In this document: in pieces, positions 23,396 through 33,577 of the stretch | How the letters are laid out: the number at the start of each line of letters is the position of its first letter | Position numbering within the stretch: position 1 is the first letter of the stretch | Translations under genes and position numbers: made by a program | Notes under the pieces: model-generated | Seen by the model: only the letters and a program-made list of their open reading frames with translations | What the model was told of the DNA's origin: nothing | Database searches by the model: none | Assembly (NCBI GenBank): GCA_019096065.1 | Contig: JAGUCH010000002.1 | Coordinates: forward strand, 7,328,501-7,392,500 | DNA: 64,000 nt | Direction of reading: 5' to 3' | Source of the DNA: Paracyclopina nana | Lineage: Eukaryota; Arthropoda; Copepoda; Cyclopoida; Cyclopettidae

Positions 23396-26115
23396 ATGGA
23401 GGATTTTTCGGGCCAAATCGCCCTATGGCTCCAAGAAATCGAGTCGGTTGACTACTGGGGCCCAACTTTTCGTGCGATCTACGAAAACAAGTACCAAAAT
23501 GACTTCATGCAGCGGTAAGATCACCAAGACAGCCTTATCATGACTCATGTCAAATTTCATTCTTTTCCAAACATTATTACAAAAAAACCTCATTCTCATG
23601 TTGTTCATTACCTTAAGTGCTAAAAGCAAGAATGCCGATTGTGCATGGAGTCCGACGGGATGAAACATATTTTTTGATAGCGACGACCGATTTAATTTTC
23701 AAGTGGGCGAAGACATTGATTTCGCAAGAAGTGTCATGTTCATATCTTTTCAGTTTGGAGGAAAGGATTGCTGAACACGACTCGGAGATCGAGAAAATGT
23801 GCAATCATCACTATCAAGGCTTTATTGCTTCTGTGCGAGACTTGCTTCATGTCAAAACCGACGCCACTCATTTGAAAAGCGACGTTGCCAAGATCGATCA
23901 GGACGTACGCGAATCAGCAAACTCATGCATGGCCAAAGCCAACGATTTGGTGAAGGCCAGACGTGTTGAAAAGAACATCGTAGCCACCATTGAAACCCTG
24001 TCATTGTGTCTTCCCGTGCTTCAGACCTTCTCCAAATTGTCCAAACAAATGAAGGAACGACGGTTCCATCCTGCACTGAAGACTTTGGAGCAACTCGAAT
24101 CTTTGCACCTACCCAAAATCAGCCATTTTCGGTTCGCAAGCAAAATGCGCGATCAAATTCCAAAGCTAAGGTCGTCCATCAAAGAGGCAGCTATGAAAGA
24201 GCTTAAGGACTTCCTTGAAAACATTCGCAAATACTCTCCGAAAATAGGCGAACTGGCGATGCGACATACGGCTCAAAAGCTTAACGTTGACCCTGCTATA
24301 GTCAGTGCTGAGATCAAGAAGAGGCTGGTCATAGCTCCGGAGCCCAACCCATTCACAGGTACTAGAACAATCAATTTCATAGATGGAAGATTTCTCAATG
24401 TCTTTCCAGGGGAAATAGACTATGAGGGTCAGTCTGAGTCAACGCACGAGGCGGAGGCTGACTTGTCCGCTCAGGATCTGGTTGATTTTAGCCCGGTCTA
24501 CAAGTGCCTCCATATTTACACCGTCCTTGGGGAAAGGGAGGAATTTGAAAAATACTATAGAAAACAGAGGCGGCAGCAGGCCACTCTCACTCTGCAGCCG
24601 CCTTCCAACATGCACGAGTCCATCGACGGATACAGGGTGTTCTTTCATGGGATAGTGGGCTTCTTTGTCTGTGAAGATCATGTTCTGAACACAGGGAATG
24701 GCCTCATCACTCGGGGCCATTTGGATGAGGTCTGGTCTGGTGCTTCGGGAAGGGTTTACTCTACCCTCCAAACTCACTCAGCCTATTGCACCGATGCAGG
24801 CTTTATGCTGAAAATCAAGAATTTGATGCTCCTTTTCTCAAATACTTTGATGGACTATGGTTTCTCTGTGGACAAGCTGTACACGCTGCTCCAAGAGCTT
24901 CGTGATCACTACAATGAAGTGCTCATGCAGAGCTGGGTTCGAAGATTTCGAGACATTTTTGACTCCGACAACTACCATCCGGTGCAAGTGAACACTAACG
25001 TGGAATACCTCAACATCCTTGAAGCCTTCCCCTTTGAAAACTCTAGTTTGGAAGACGCTCCTTTTCCCAAGTGCTTCCCATTTTCTGCTATGGTGCCTCG
25101 GTAAGAAAGAAGCCTGTTTAAGATTCCGTTTAATTCACGCGTTGCATTTTTTTCCAGGGTGTACAACGAGGTTAAAGACTTTATTATGTGCTGCGTCAAG
25201 TTTTCTGAAGACTTGAATCTCTCCCCTGCAGAAATTGACGAAACTGTGAGAAAGTCTACGAATATATTGCTGACCAGGACATTGTCTGGCTGCCTGTCTA
25301 GTTTGATCAGAAGGGACAATTTGAGTCTTTTGCAATTGATCCAAATCGACATTAACACCTATCATCTTGAGGAGACCAACTTGCACCTTGAAAAGTACAT
25401 CTCTCAAATAACAGGGACGAGCCTAGAGGCTAATCACATCGCCAGACTTCAAGGTAGGGCAATATTCAAGGACATCAGATCAGAAGCAGAAGAGGAGATC
25501 CACAATAAGCTGATCTCAAAAATGGACGAATTCATCGAGCTCGCCAATTATGATTGGTTAATGTCGGAGCCACAAGGATTTTCTTCATCTTGGCTCATGG
25601 ACTTGATCGCCTTCTTAAATAGTGTATTTTTACAATTCACCAATTTGCCAGTGAAGTTGGCCCAAAGGACATGCATGTCAGCTTGCCAACACTTGGCACG
25701 ATGCATAATGGATATGCTGATGGATGAAAGCACTAAAGCAGTCAGCCTTGGAGTGCTTCAGCAAATTGATTTGGATGTGGTGCAGTGTGAACAGTTTGCA
25801 GCCTCAGAGCCCATCCAAGGCCTAGAGGAAGGCATTTTACTGATGTGCTTTTCTGACTTGAGGCAACTTCTGGACCTTTTCGTAGCCTGGGACTGGAGCA
25901 CGTATTTAGCAGATTATGGATCAGAGTCGTCCAAGTATTTGAGGGTTAAACCTCAGTCAGCCATTGTTTTGTTGGACAAGCTGAAGGAGGCTGAGAAGAA
26001 GAATGTCTTCACCATTATGAATAAGAAGGACCGTGATAAAAAGAGACTGGTTGAGACTGTGTACAAGCAGCTAAAGGCCCTGGTCGGCAATAACTCCATT
26101 CCAAGAGATGGCTAA
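23396..26115 (+). CDS. EXOC6: Exocyst complex component 6 (Sec15)
   Basis: Model join(23396..23514,23754..25100,25158..26115), 807 aa (human EXOC6 is about 804). The N-terminus MEDFSGQIALWLQEIESVDYW is followed by a helical-rod protein with GPTFRAIYENK, HHYQGFIASVRDLLHV, RRFHPALKTLEQL, GFFVCEDHVLNTGNGL and DLIAFLNSVF, all Sec15 landmarks. Sec15 is the exocyst subunit that binds Rab11/Rab8-type GTPases on secretory vesicles. The 239 bp intron 1 contains an open frame but ends in a proper TTTTCAG; I treat it as intron. A poly(A) signal AATAAA lies at 26192-26197. Confidence 0.95.
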
Positions 26116-26191
26116 TATATTTGTCTGTGATGAATTGTTGAGATTTACTATAGATTGTTGATTTTTATGGAGCCACCAAATAATTACTCGA

Positions 26192-26197
26192 AATAAA
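26192..26197 (+). terminator. AATAAA poly(A) signal of EXOC6
   Basis: The hexamer lies 77 bp past the EXOC6 stop codon, in the 233 bp convergent gap with STK16. Confidence 0.6.
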
Positions 26198-26348
26198 GCA
26201 GATTTTGTAGGCACTTTATTGAAAGTCGTGGTTTATCAAAAAAATTGGCTTACGCGTGACAATAGCTACACCAAATCGCTGAGGGATTGCCAGCCATTAT
26301 CATTGGGCTGGTGAGCAATGTTGTGAAGCAATTTGTTATCCATGTTTA

Positions 26349-27534
26349 CTACAGTTTTTCTTCTAGTGCTTCAACGAGAAGACTCACTTTATTGACGATA
26401 TCCCCGATAAAAGGCCTTTTCGAAGGATCAAGTTCTAGCATCCATTTGATAAGTTGGTGAAATCCTTTAGAATAAGGAGAATTCGGTGGAATTTTCACGC
26501 AGTCTGACCCACTTTGTACAGCCAAAGCCACACTGTCTCCCCTCTCTAAAATGATGTCAAATGGGGATTTCCAGAAGCCAATGGCATACAAAATGCAACC
26601 AAGTGACTAAAAAGCGCCAATGGTACTAATTGAGGAGCTGAATGTTTTTATACGGTATTAATGCTTACCCAAATGTCTGTTCTCTCATCTATGCTGCACT
26701 TTGAATCCACTTGAAATAGCTCTGGTGGTCTATAAGGCATGGAGCATCTCTCTGCAGCTAAGTCTTGCAAATATTGCGCCTCAGAATGAGTGGTCACTTT
26801 TAGCCGGGCAGATTCAACTGACCCCAAGTCCATTATTACAGGCGTCAAATCATCTCTGAGAAGAATGTTTTGTGGTTTGAGGTCTCTGTGTGCAAAAGGT
26901 CCGCCCAATTCCGAAGTGTCCTGATGTAAATGCTGCAATCCTTCACAAATTTGCAAGAATAGCACTAAAGCACCATGCTCTTGCCAATGTTCCTTCTTTT
27001 GCTCCTTTTTGCTCAATTCATCAGCCAATGTTCCTCTCTGAAATATTTTTTAAAAACTAATGCTTAGAAGGTTTGTCCAACTTTTAGATCGAGACAATGA
27101 CTTACCGAACAGTAAGGTAGCACTAAAAATGCTTCTGATGCTACATTGTGTACTATATCTGCTTGTCCTTTAATTTCTCCTCCTATCAGAGGCAAGATAT
27201 ATGGGTGACTGAACTTTTTATGGTACTCGATTTCTTTTCTTGCCTGAAATTTAAAAAAAATAATTTATCATGTTTTAAAAGGCAAACTCAATTCGTGTCA
27301 TACCTGGATTTGGTCTTCTGTAGAGTGACAGGTTATCTTTTTCAAAGCATACTTTTTCTTTGTCCTAGAATCCTCAATCAACAGAATGGTGCTGAAACCT
27401 CTGAAATTTTTACATTTCTTTAGACATTCAGTCATTGGTGTATGTGAGGTCTCTTACCCTTCCCCAATGGTATCTTTAATCACGTAAGTTACACCCTCAA
27501 CTTTCACTGTTTGCCTTGAACATAAACAGCCCAT
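26349..27534 (-). CDS. STK16: Ser/Thr kinase 16 (myristoylated NAK family)
   Basis: Model complement(join(26349..26606,26669..27037,27106..27243,27304..27400,27458..27534)), 312 aa (human 305). The N-terminus MGCLCSR offers a myristoylated glycine and palmitoylatable cysteines, as in STK16. The glycine loop GEGGFSTILL spans the first splice junction. The rest shows YALKKITCH, FAHRDLKPQNILL, VIMDLGSVESA (DLG in place of DFG, as in STK16), YRPPELFQV, IDERTDIWSLGCILYA and GDSVALAVQ. All four introns are short and GT-AG. STK16 works at the Golgi and membranes. Confidence 0.95.
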
Positions 27535-27805
27535 TTTCTTGAGGTAAAATAAAATGAGCTGAATTGAAGACATGCTTCAACGACAGCACTGCATCTTGAT
27601 GGCTAATTTAAGTAATTTTAACAAAAAAGTATGGTTTCGAGTTTTCCTAGCTCACTATTTTCGTACGTGTCAGCTGTTCTCACTTCCTTGATTTTTTTAT
27701 GACATTTCCACGCAACCTACGTAGATAGAGAGCCTACAAATATCTTATGGATTTATCAGTCACAACCGAAAAATGTATATACGAAAATCATGTTTATTAT
27801 TAATT

Positions 27806-28689
27806 TCATGGCGAAAGCCTTTCAATCAACCATCCATTATCCCCTTTCATGGCTAGGCTATCATCTCCAGTTTCACCCTGTGCTGGCAAGCGAAACCGAA
27901 GCCTGTCATGAATTCTCGTGGATTGACCTTGCCAAAATTCAAAGGTATGCGGCAAGACTCTGTACCCTCCCCAAAAGTCTGGCTTGCTCAGCTTCTTCTC
28001 ACACCCTTCATATTCTTTCTTGAGTTGGCTTTCCTTTTCAGACAAATATTCTCTATTTGGAACAACTTGGCTTTGATGAGATATGGCAGCTCCTATTTGT
28101 GATCCAAAAGGTCTGGAAGAGAAGTATTCCACAGATGCCTCTTCGCTTATTTTCTCCACAGTCCCTTCGATTCTGATGGACCTAAAATTTTCACCAGCTG
28201 AACTCTGTGTCCTTGTGAGAGGTTTCAAAGTATACCTTTTGAGAGGCTCCCAGTAAAACATCAATGCAGCATTCGGATTTTCTTCCAGCTCTTTGCCCTT
28301 TCTGCTCTCAAAGTTGGTAAAGAATACAAAGCCACCTTTGTCAGTGTCACTGGGAGGTCCGAATGCCTGAAAAGCCACAGCACATCACTCTTGTCCTCCT
28401 TTAAAAAATCTAGTTTGAGTACCTTCAATAAAAGCATTCTGGAAGAGGGCAATCCACTTTTTGTGGCTGTTGCCAAGCACATGGCATTAGCTTCCTCAAT
28501 GCCAGGAGTTTCCTTGGCTTGCTCAAACCAATGATGGAACTGACTATAGGGCTCTTTAGCTATCAAATCCTTGATGTCAAATGCATCTTTGGCACTCAAG
28601 TAAGGCTTCCTCATTCCCCCTATATCGATTGCCATAGTTCTTTTCGACTCTTTCAGAATTTTAACAACCAATTGTCCTCTGCACACCAT
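27806..28689 (-). CDS. PNPO: Pyridoxamine 5'-phosphate oxidase
   Basis: Model complement(join(27806..28181,28236..28366,28423..28689)), 257 aa (human 261). It oxidises pyridoxine/pyridoxamine 5'-phosphate to pyridoxal 5'-phosphate (vitamin B6 salvage) with FMN. Visible conserved blocks are ANAMCLATATKSGLPSSRML, FFTNFESRKGKELEENP, FYWEPL, FSSRPFGSQIGA, SHQSQVVPNREYL, WGGYRVLP and EFWQGQSTRIHDR. The end is WLIERLSP. Translation could start at 28689 or at the internal ATG of MAIDIGGMRKPYL. The second intron (28182-28235) is 54 bp with no stop in frame, so its retention would not truncate the protein. Confidence 0.95.
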
Positions 28690-28984
28690 CTAACTTGAAG
28701 AAGTTAGCTCCTACGTTAGCTTACGCAACTGCTTGAAATTCTGGCTTGAATCAGCACTGCAGCGCTGAGCTAATGAGAAGGCAGTCACGAAACCTTTGAC
28801 AAATCACATGACCGAAATCTCATTTAAGTTACTCTTGAAAATCCGAACGAGGAATTGGATAGATTTTCATTGGCCTTTCCAAAATATCGCGAATCAAATA
28901 TAGCTAACCACAATTTCAATATTTTATTATCCCCTAAATAGTCTGGTAGCGCTGCTTCCGTGCTTTGTTATTTGTAAACACAAA

Positions 28985-28992
28985 ACAATCGC
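28985..28992. repeat. 8 bp target duplication of hAT element, left copy
   Basis: ACAATCGC occurs here and at 39176-39183, immediately outside the CAGGGTGACCAGA inverted repeats. Confidence 0.9.
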
Positions 28993-29140
28993 CAGGGTGA
29001 CCAGATGTGGCTATTTATAGCCAAAGTGGCTATTTTTGACCCATGTGTGGCTACGCAAATTTAGGCCGAATAGCCATAGCCATTTGTGGCTATTTTTGAA
29101 AAGCCCGAAAATTTGATATTTTTACTTAATAAACGCTTGA

Positions 29141-29297
29141 TGTACAAAATAATTATCTGGTAACGATGTCAGAAAAGAAAAGAATGTAAATAAACAAACT
29201 GCGAGTCAGTCCTACCAAAACCTTCACACGATTCACATCTGCGTATATTTTCTCTATTATATTTTCACGTGTATTTTCTTCATCATATTCCGAAACA
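29141..29297 (+). repeat. 5' LTR of BEL element (157 bp)
   Basis: It starts TG and ends CA, and reads identical to the 3' LTR. At 157 bp it is short for the superfamily. A CACGTG motif at ~29268-29273 is a possible E-box. Confidence 0.93.
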
Positions 29298-29298
29298 A

Positions 29299-29310
29299 TG
29301 GCGCCCAACG
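29299..29310 (+). promoter_or_regulatory. Primer binding site, tRNA-Lys type
   Basis: TGGCGCCCAACG starts 2 bp after the LTR. It is complementary to the 3' end of the animal tRNA-Lys(CUU) over 12 nt. Confidence 0.75.
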
Positions 29311-29386
29311 TTGTTCGGGTATAACCGCGTCAACTAATTGCAGGATCGCTTAGATTTTCCCCGCTTTCGTTGCGTTTCCGGGCAAT

Positions 29387-32300
29387 ATGTCTCAACCTTC
29401 GTCGCCACGTGGCCCCTCCCCAGCGCCACCCGATCAAGATCAATTGGATGACCTTCACAAGCGGTACCAAGGAGCCAATGCCAAGTTTGGCACAAGAAGC
29501 AAGGAATTCTACGCCGCTCTCAACGATCCCGAAGTTGACATCGGTCGACTCAATTCGGCATTCGAGGCGGTTAGAGAAGCGTTTCGACTCAAGGAAGACT
29601 CATGCTCCATTTTCATGCAGGCCGCTCTTGGCAACGTCTCTCAGGAACACCGATACAAGACGTGCGAAAAAACGTTGAAAAACCATGTCGACAAAATGAA
29701 GACTATGGCTGACGACTACGCCTCGCGCAAGGAGCTCCTTGAGCACGAGTTGGAACAAATCGACTCTGGAGGTACAATTCTCAATGATTCATTTCTTGCG
29801 CAACGTCAGCTTCTGAAAAGCACAAAAAGCGCCGAATATGAAAACGCGTACGTTAAGGCCCGAGATAACATGGTAAGCCTTTGCACGGAGGATGAAAATG
29901 TCATTTCCAATAAGGCAGAAATCGGGCGCAGGTATGAGCAACTCGCGCAATTGGAAAAAATACGAGCAGCTGCCACTACGCAGTGGCTCACTTGTGCAAT
30001 TTATGTCGACGAGCAGTACTATCAAAAAGCGGTCGATCTCATTGCTCAAGACAGCGCGGTCTTGCAGTCATGGATGACATTCTACGCGCAAGCGAAGCCA
30101 GTTGATCCGCCGTCATTTAACGTCAGTTCGATTACGTTGCTTCAGCCAAAATCTCCGGGTCGCCCTCTCAATAGGTCAAACGAAACAATGATCGTCGATA
30201 CCTCGGTACCACCGCCGTCCATGCGCTTCTCGTCTACTACTAATGAAACCGGTATTCCAAGAATGCATGATTCCGTTCGCGATGTTCTTTCTCGTAGCTC
30301 AATAATGGAGTCAATCGCCGGCACGCATAAGCTTTCTGGGACAATTGTCGAAAGGATGGACGGTGAGCCGGACTCAACGTTCGTCAATCCAAAAGACACT
30401 CATGGCAAGAAGAATCCATCAAATCTCCAGAAAATTGACGGCAAGGATGTCACCCTGGTCAAGGAGTTCCTCAAAGCCTTTGAATGCAAGGTTCACCGCA
30501 ATCAACGATATGGATGGGATGAAAAATACTTCGAGCTTCTTGATCATCTTGAGCACCCTGCTAAGCAATGCGTCGCTCTATTTCACCCGACGAAAGAAGG
30601 ATATCTCCGCGGTCTTCAAGCATTGGAGACGCGTTATGCCTCGTTCAAGACGCATCAAGGGGCAATTTGGGCTCGCATTGGATCCACTATCATCGATATG
30701 CACTCCATGACATCAATCCAGGATGTAAAATACGCGGCAATGGAACTTTTGGCTAACACCGATCGTGCCTGTTATGCGGCCATGGGAAATTCATTGGTTT
30801 CCAACTTTGAGGTCAAAATGACGCCGTCAACCAGGAAAATTTGGAATGACTTCCTTCTTGCCAAAGGCTCAGACACTGATTGCCCGGGGATAGAAGACTT
30901 CCAGAATTGGTGCCGCCATCTCGAGACTGTGGAAGCCAAAGAGGCAATCATAAAAAAGCAATCTGCGGCCCGCAATGTCAAGCTGAACCCAGTCAAAATA
31001 GCAGCAACTGTCACTGACGACGACAACACCGAAGCACCATCAACAACATCGGAGGACGAAGAAGCTGACCTGGCCATGTACGACGAAATCTTTGCTTGCG
31101 CAGCAGTCACTGACGACGGCATATTTCTCGGTTGCCCATTGTGCGACAAAGAGAACAAACCAGCGACACACAAGCTTCCGGATTGTCGAGTCCTTCAAGT
31201 ACTAATTCCATCTGAGCGCCAGTCCATTGTGCGCCGCACTCGTTCTTGCAGGAAGTGCCTTTTGGGCAAGCATTTTGCAGCAAATTGTACATCGACTACT
31301 GCGTGTCAAAAATGCAATAAAGATCACCACACTCTTTTGCATCGTTATCCCTTGTCGTTTCCATCATTAACCGGAGCATTCGCGACTACTGTAGGGCACA
31401 CACAATACAGGGTTATTCCACTTGAAATCTCTGCAAGTCCAAATTTTGATACATACGTGCAAATAAACTGTAGTTTAGATGACCATGCAGGAGAATCATT
31501 TGTCGATGAAAAATTAGCGCAAGATCTGGGTTGCAAACTCCGCCCGCAGACGCAACAAATTAGCTACGTCGATCGCACAGTTAGGCTACACAATTTTCGA
31601 ACCACCATGTATATTCGAGCAGTGGGGTCCGATCTTCCGAAGCAAATTCGTCCAAACACGTCGAGTTCGTTCACTCAAGGCGTACAACCTCCCAACATAG
31701 CGCAACTGCAAAAAGACTATCCACATCTTCGCCAAATTCCATTTCTGCAATACAACGACGAGCCTTGCAGACTACTACTTGGACTGGACAACATGGACTT
31801 GCAAGTTGCCATCCAGGGCGACAAAATTGGCCCACCTGGGGCTCCCATTGCGCGCCACACCAAGCTGGGTTGGACAGTGGTCCATCAAGGAGACAAACAC
31901 AAAAACAAAGTGTATGCCTCAATTTTACATCCAGACAATGTGAGGGAGGACCTCGAAAAGATTTGGCAATATGAGGAGATCCCTTGCTCGCACAATAAAC
32001 GCTTGATTTCGTCAGCGGATTTACAAGCGGAATTAATCGTGCGCAACGGCCTCTTCAAAGAAAATGGTCACATGGGAACTAGAGTACCTTTCAAGTCACA
32101 CCCAGAAGCTCCGTCACTGCCCAAAAACTACTATCAGGTACTTAAATGGCAGACAGCCCACGAAAAGGAACTTATGCAGGATGAACGTAAGTGGTCTCAA
32201 TATGTCGCGAATTTTGACGAATGGATCAAGGAAAAATACATCATTCCATGTGACGCGGACATGCAAACCAGTTTTTTCATTCCGTGTTTTTCGGTAATAC

Positions 32301-33577
32301 GTGATGATTCCACCACGATGCGCTTACGTGTTGTCACAGATTGTGCAAGAAAGTTTGGCACTCTCAGGGAATCACTAAATGATCACATTCACACCGGTCC
32401 GAAATTACAAAATGATGTGCGTGACGTGTTGCTTCAGTTTCGTAAACATCAATACGCATTCGCGTCGGACATCGCTCGAATGTATCTTCAATTCTTGCTC
32501 CATCCAAGCGACCAAAAATACCACAAAATCATTTTTCGCGGTCAAACATATCAATTCACGCGCTGGCCCTTCGGCAACGTCGCCGCCCCTTTTGCAACTT
32601 TATTTTGTCTCAATCAACATTTCAAGGAAAGCGGCAAAGAGCATCTCATTTACACGGTTCGCAATTCACTCTACATGGACGATGTCCTGCCCTCTGCAGG
32701 CGATGAGCAAAATCTCGTCAAATTGTATATGGAACTTAAGGACACTTGTGCAGCCGCAGGTCTTCAGCTTCGCAAGGTGGTCAGCAACTCACAACTTGTC
32801 ATGTCTTCGCTAGATCCTTCATTGTTGGGAATGCCAACTCCTCTGTCAGAAGCAGACAAAACAAAAGTGTTGGGCTGCGTTTGGTATCCTGTTCCCGATA
32901 TGCTATCGTATAAGGTGTTGCCAATCCCGCTCGATCTATCTCTAACCAGACGTAACCTATTCAAGGTCAATGGTATCTGCTTTGACCCCATTGGATATGC
33001 GGAGCCAGTTACTCTAAAGGGTCGTCTACTGCTTCAAGATGTATGCTTTAGCGGTGCGGCTAACGCATGGGACGAGGTTATAGAGGATGTGGGCTACAAT
33101 TCGCGATGGGAGCAATACCTAGAAGAACTCACACGAGTACATACTTTGCGACTTCCAAGAGCTCTATTGGCACTCCCTGAGGGCAAGCTATCGTTGGAAG
33201 TATTCGTCGACGCGTCCTCACGGATGTACTCAGCGGTCATATACCTTCGACAGCAGGATAAAAATCTCATTTCGGTGCGTTTTGTTCACTGCAAACGGCG
33301 ACTATGTAAAAAAGGCGAACGCTCCATTCCACAAAAAGAACTCTTGGCTGCGCATTTAGGTACGATAGTTGCTTTTCATTACAGCAATCAGCTCAAAGTG
33401 CCAGCTGTTCACTTTTGGTCAGACTCGTCCACGGTTCTCAAGTGGCTGTTTAAACCTCTGGCAATCGAGGAGTCCTTCGTTTCCAGGCGTGTGCTAGAAA
33501 TCTTACACTACTCCAACCAAAGAGATTGGAAGTACATCAACACGTCTGAAAATCCAGCACTAAAGGGGAATCCCTAG
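29387..33577 (+). CDS. BEL Gag-Pol ORF1: Gag, protease, RT, RNase H
   Basis: 1396 codons. Residues ~1-560 are a coiled-coil-rich Gag. Zinc knuckles follow at ~583-650 (CPLCDKENK..., CRKCLLGKHFAANC, CQKCNKDHHTLLH). The protease region (~680-740) lacks a clear D-S/T-G motif; a DDHAG stretch stands there. Reverse transcriptase contains YQFTRWPFGNVAAPF and the YMDD box at about residue 1096 (32672-32683). RNase H shows EVFVDASSRMYSAVIY and FWSDSSTVLKWL. The ORF ends at a TAG (33575-33577), just after a YINTSENPA block that in relatives leads straight into integrase. The continuation lies in the -1 frame. Confidence 0.9.
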   Translation: MSQPSSPRGPSPAPPDQDQLDDLHKRYQGANAKFGTRSKEFYAALNDPEVDIGRLNSAFEAVREAFRLKEDSCSIFMQAALGNVSQEHRYKTCEKTLKNHVDKMKTMADDYASRKELLEHELEQIDSGGTILNDSFLAQRQLLKSTKSAEYENAYVKARDNMVSLCTEDENVISNKAEIGRRYEQLAQLEKIRAAATTQWLTCAIYVDEQYYQKAVDLIAQDSAVLQSWMTFYAQAKPVDPPSFNVSSITLLQPKSPGRPLNRSNETMIVDTSVPPPSMRFSSTTNETGIPRMHDSVRDVLSRSSIMESIAGTHKLSGTIVERMDGEPDSTFVNPKDTHGKKNPSNLQKIDGKDVTLVKEFLKAFECKVHRNQRYGWDEKYFELLDHLEHPAKQCVALFHPTKEGYLRGLQALETRYASFKTHQGAIWARIGSTIIDMHSMTSIQDVKYAAMELLANTDRACYAAMGNSLVSNFEVKMTPSTRKIWNDFLLAKGSDTDCPGIEDFQNWCRHLETVEAKEAIIKKQSAARNVKLNPVKIAATVTDDDNTEAPSTTSEDEEADLAMYDEIFACAAVTDDGIFLGCPLCDKENKPATHKLPDCRVLQVLIPSERQSIVRRTRSCRKCLLGKHFAANCTSTTACQKCNKDHHTLLHRYPLSFPSLTGAFATTVGHTQYRVIPLEISASPNFDTYVQINCSLDDHAGESFVDEKLAQDLGCKLRPQTQQISYVDRTVRLHNFRTTMYIRAVGSDLPKQIRPNTSSSFTQGVQPPNIAQLQKDYPHLRQIPFLQYNDEPCRLLLGLDNMDLQVAIQGDKIGPPGAPIARHTKLGWTVVHQGDKHKNKVYASILHPDNVREDLEKIWQYEEIPCSHNKRLISSADLQAELIVRNGLFKENGHMGTRVPFKSHPEAPSLPKNYYQVLKWQTAHEKELMQDERKWSQYVANFDEWIKEKYIIPCDADMQTSFFIPCFSVIRDDSTTMRLRVVTDCARKFGTLRESLNDHIHTGPKLQNDVRDVLLQFRKHQYAFASDIARMYLQFLLHPSDQKYHKIIFRGQTYQFTRWPFGNVAAPFATLFCLNQHFKESGKEHLIYTVRNSLYMDDVLPSAGDEQNLVKLYMELKDTCAAAGLQLRKVVSNSQLVMSSLDPSLLGMPTPLSEADKTKVLGCVWYPVPDMLSYKVLPIPLDLSLTRRNLFKVNGICFDPIGYAEPVTLKGRLLLQDVCFSGAANAWDEVIEDVGYNSRWEQYLEELTRVHTLRLPRALLALPEGKLSLEVFVDASSRMYSAVIYLRQQDKNLISVRFVHCKRRLCKKGERSIPQKELLAAHLGTIVAFHYSNQLKVPAVHFWSDSSTVLKWLFKPLAIEESFVSRRVLEILHYSNQRDWKYINTSENPALKGNP

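Noticed and set aside
23617-23753. Open reading frame extending EXOC6 exon 2 upstream (starts with an ATG at 23629)
   Set aside because: It lacks Sec15 similarity and ends at a good TTTTCAG acceptor. Splicing from the exon ending at 23514 gives the expected 807 aa protein.
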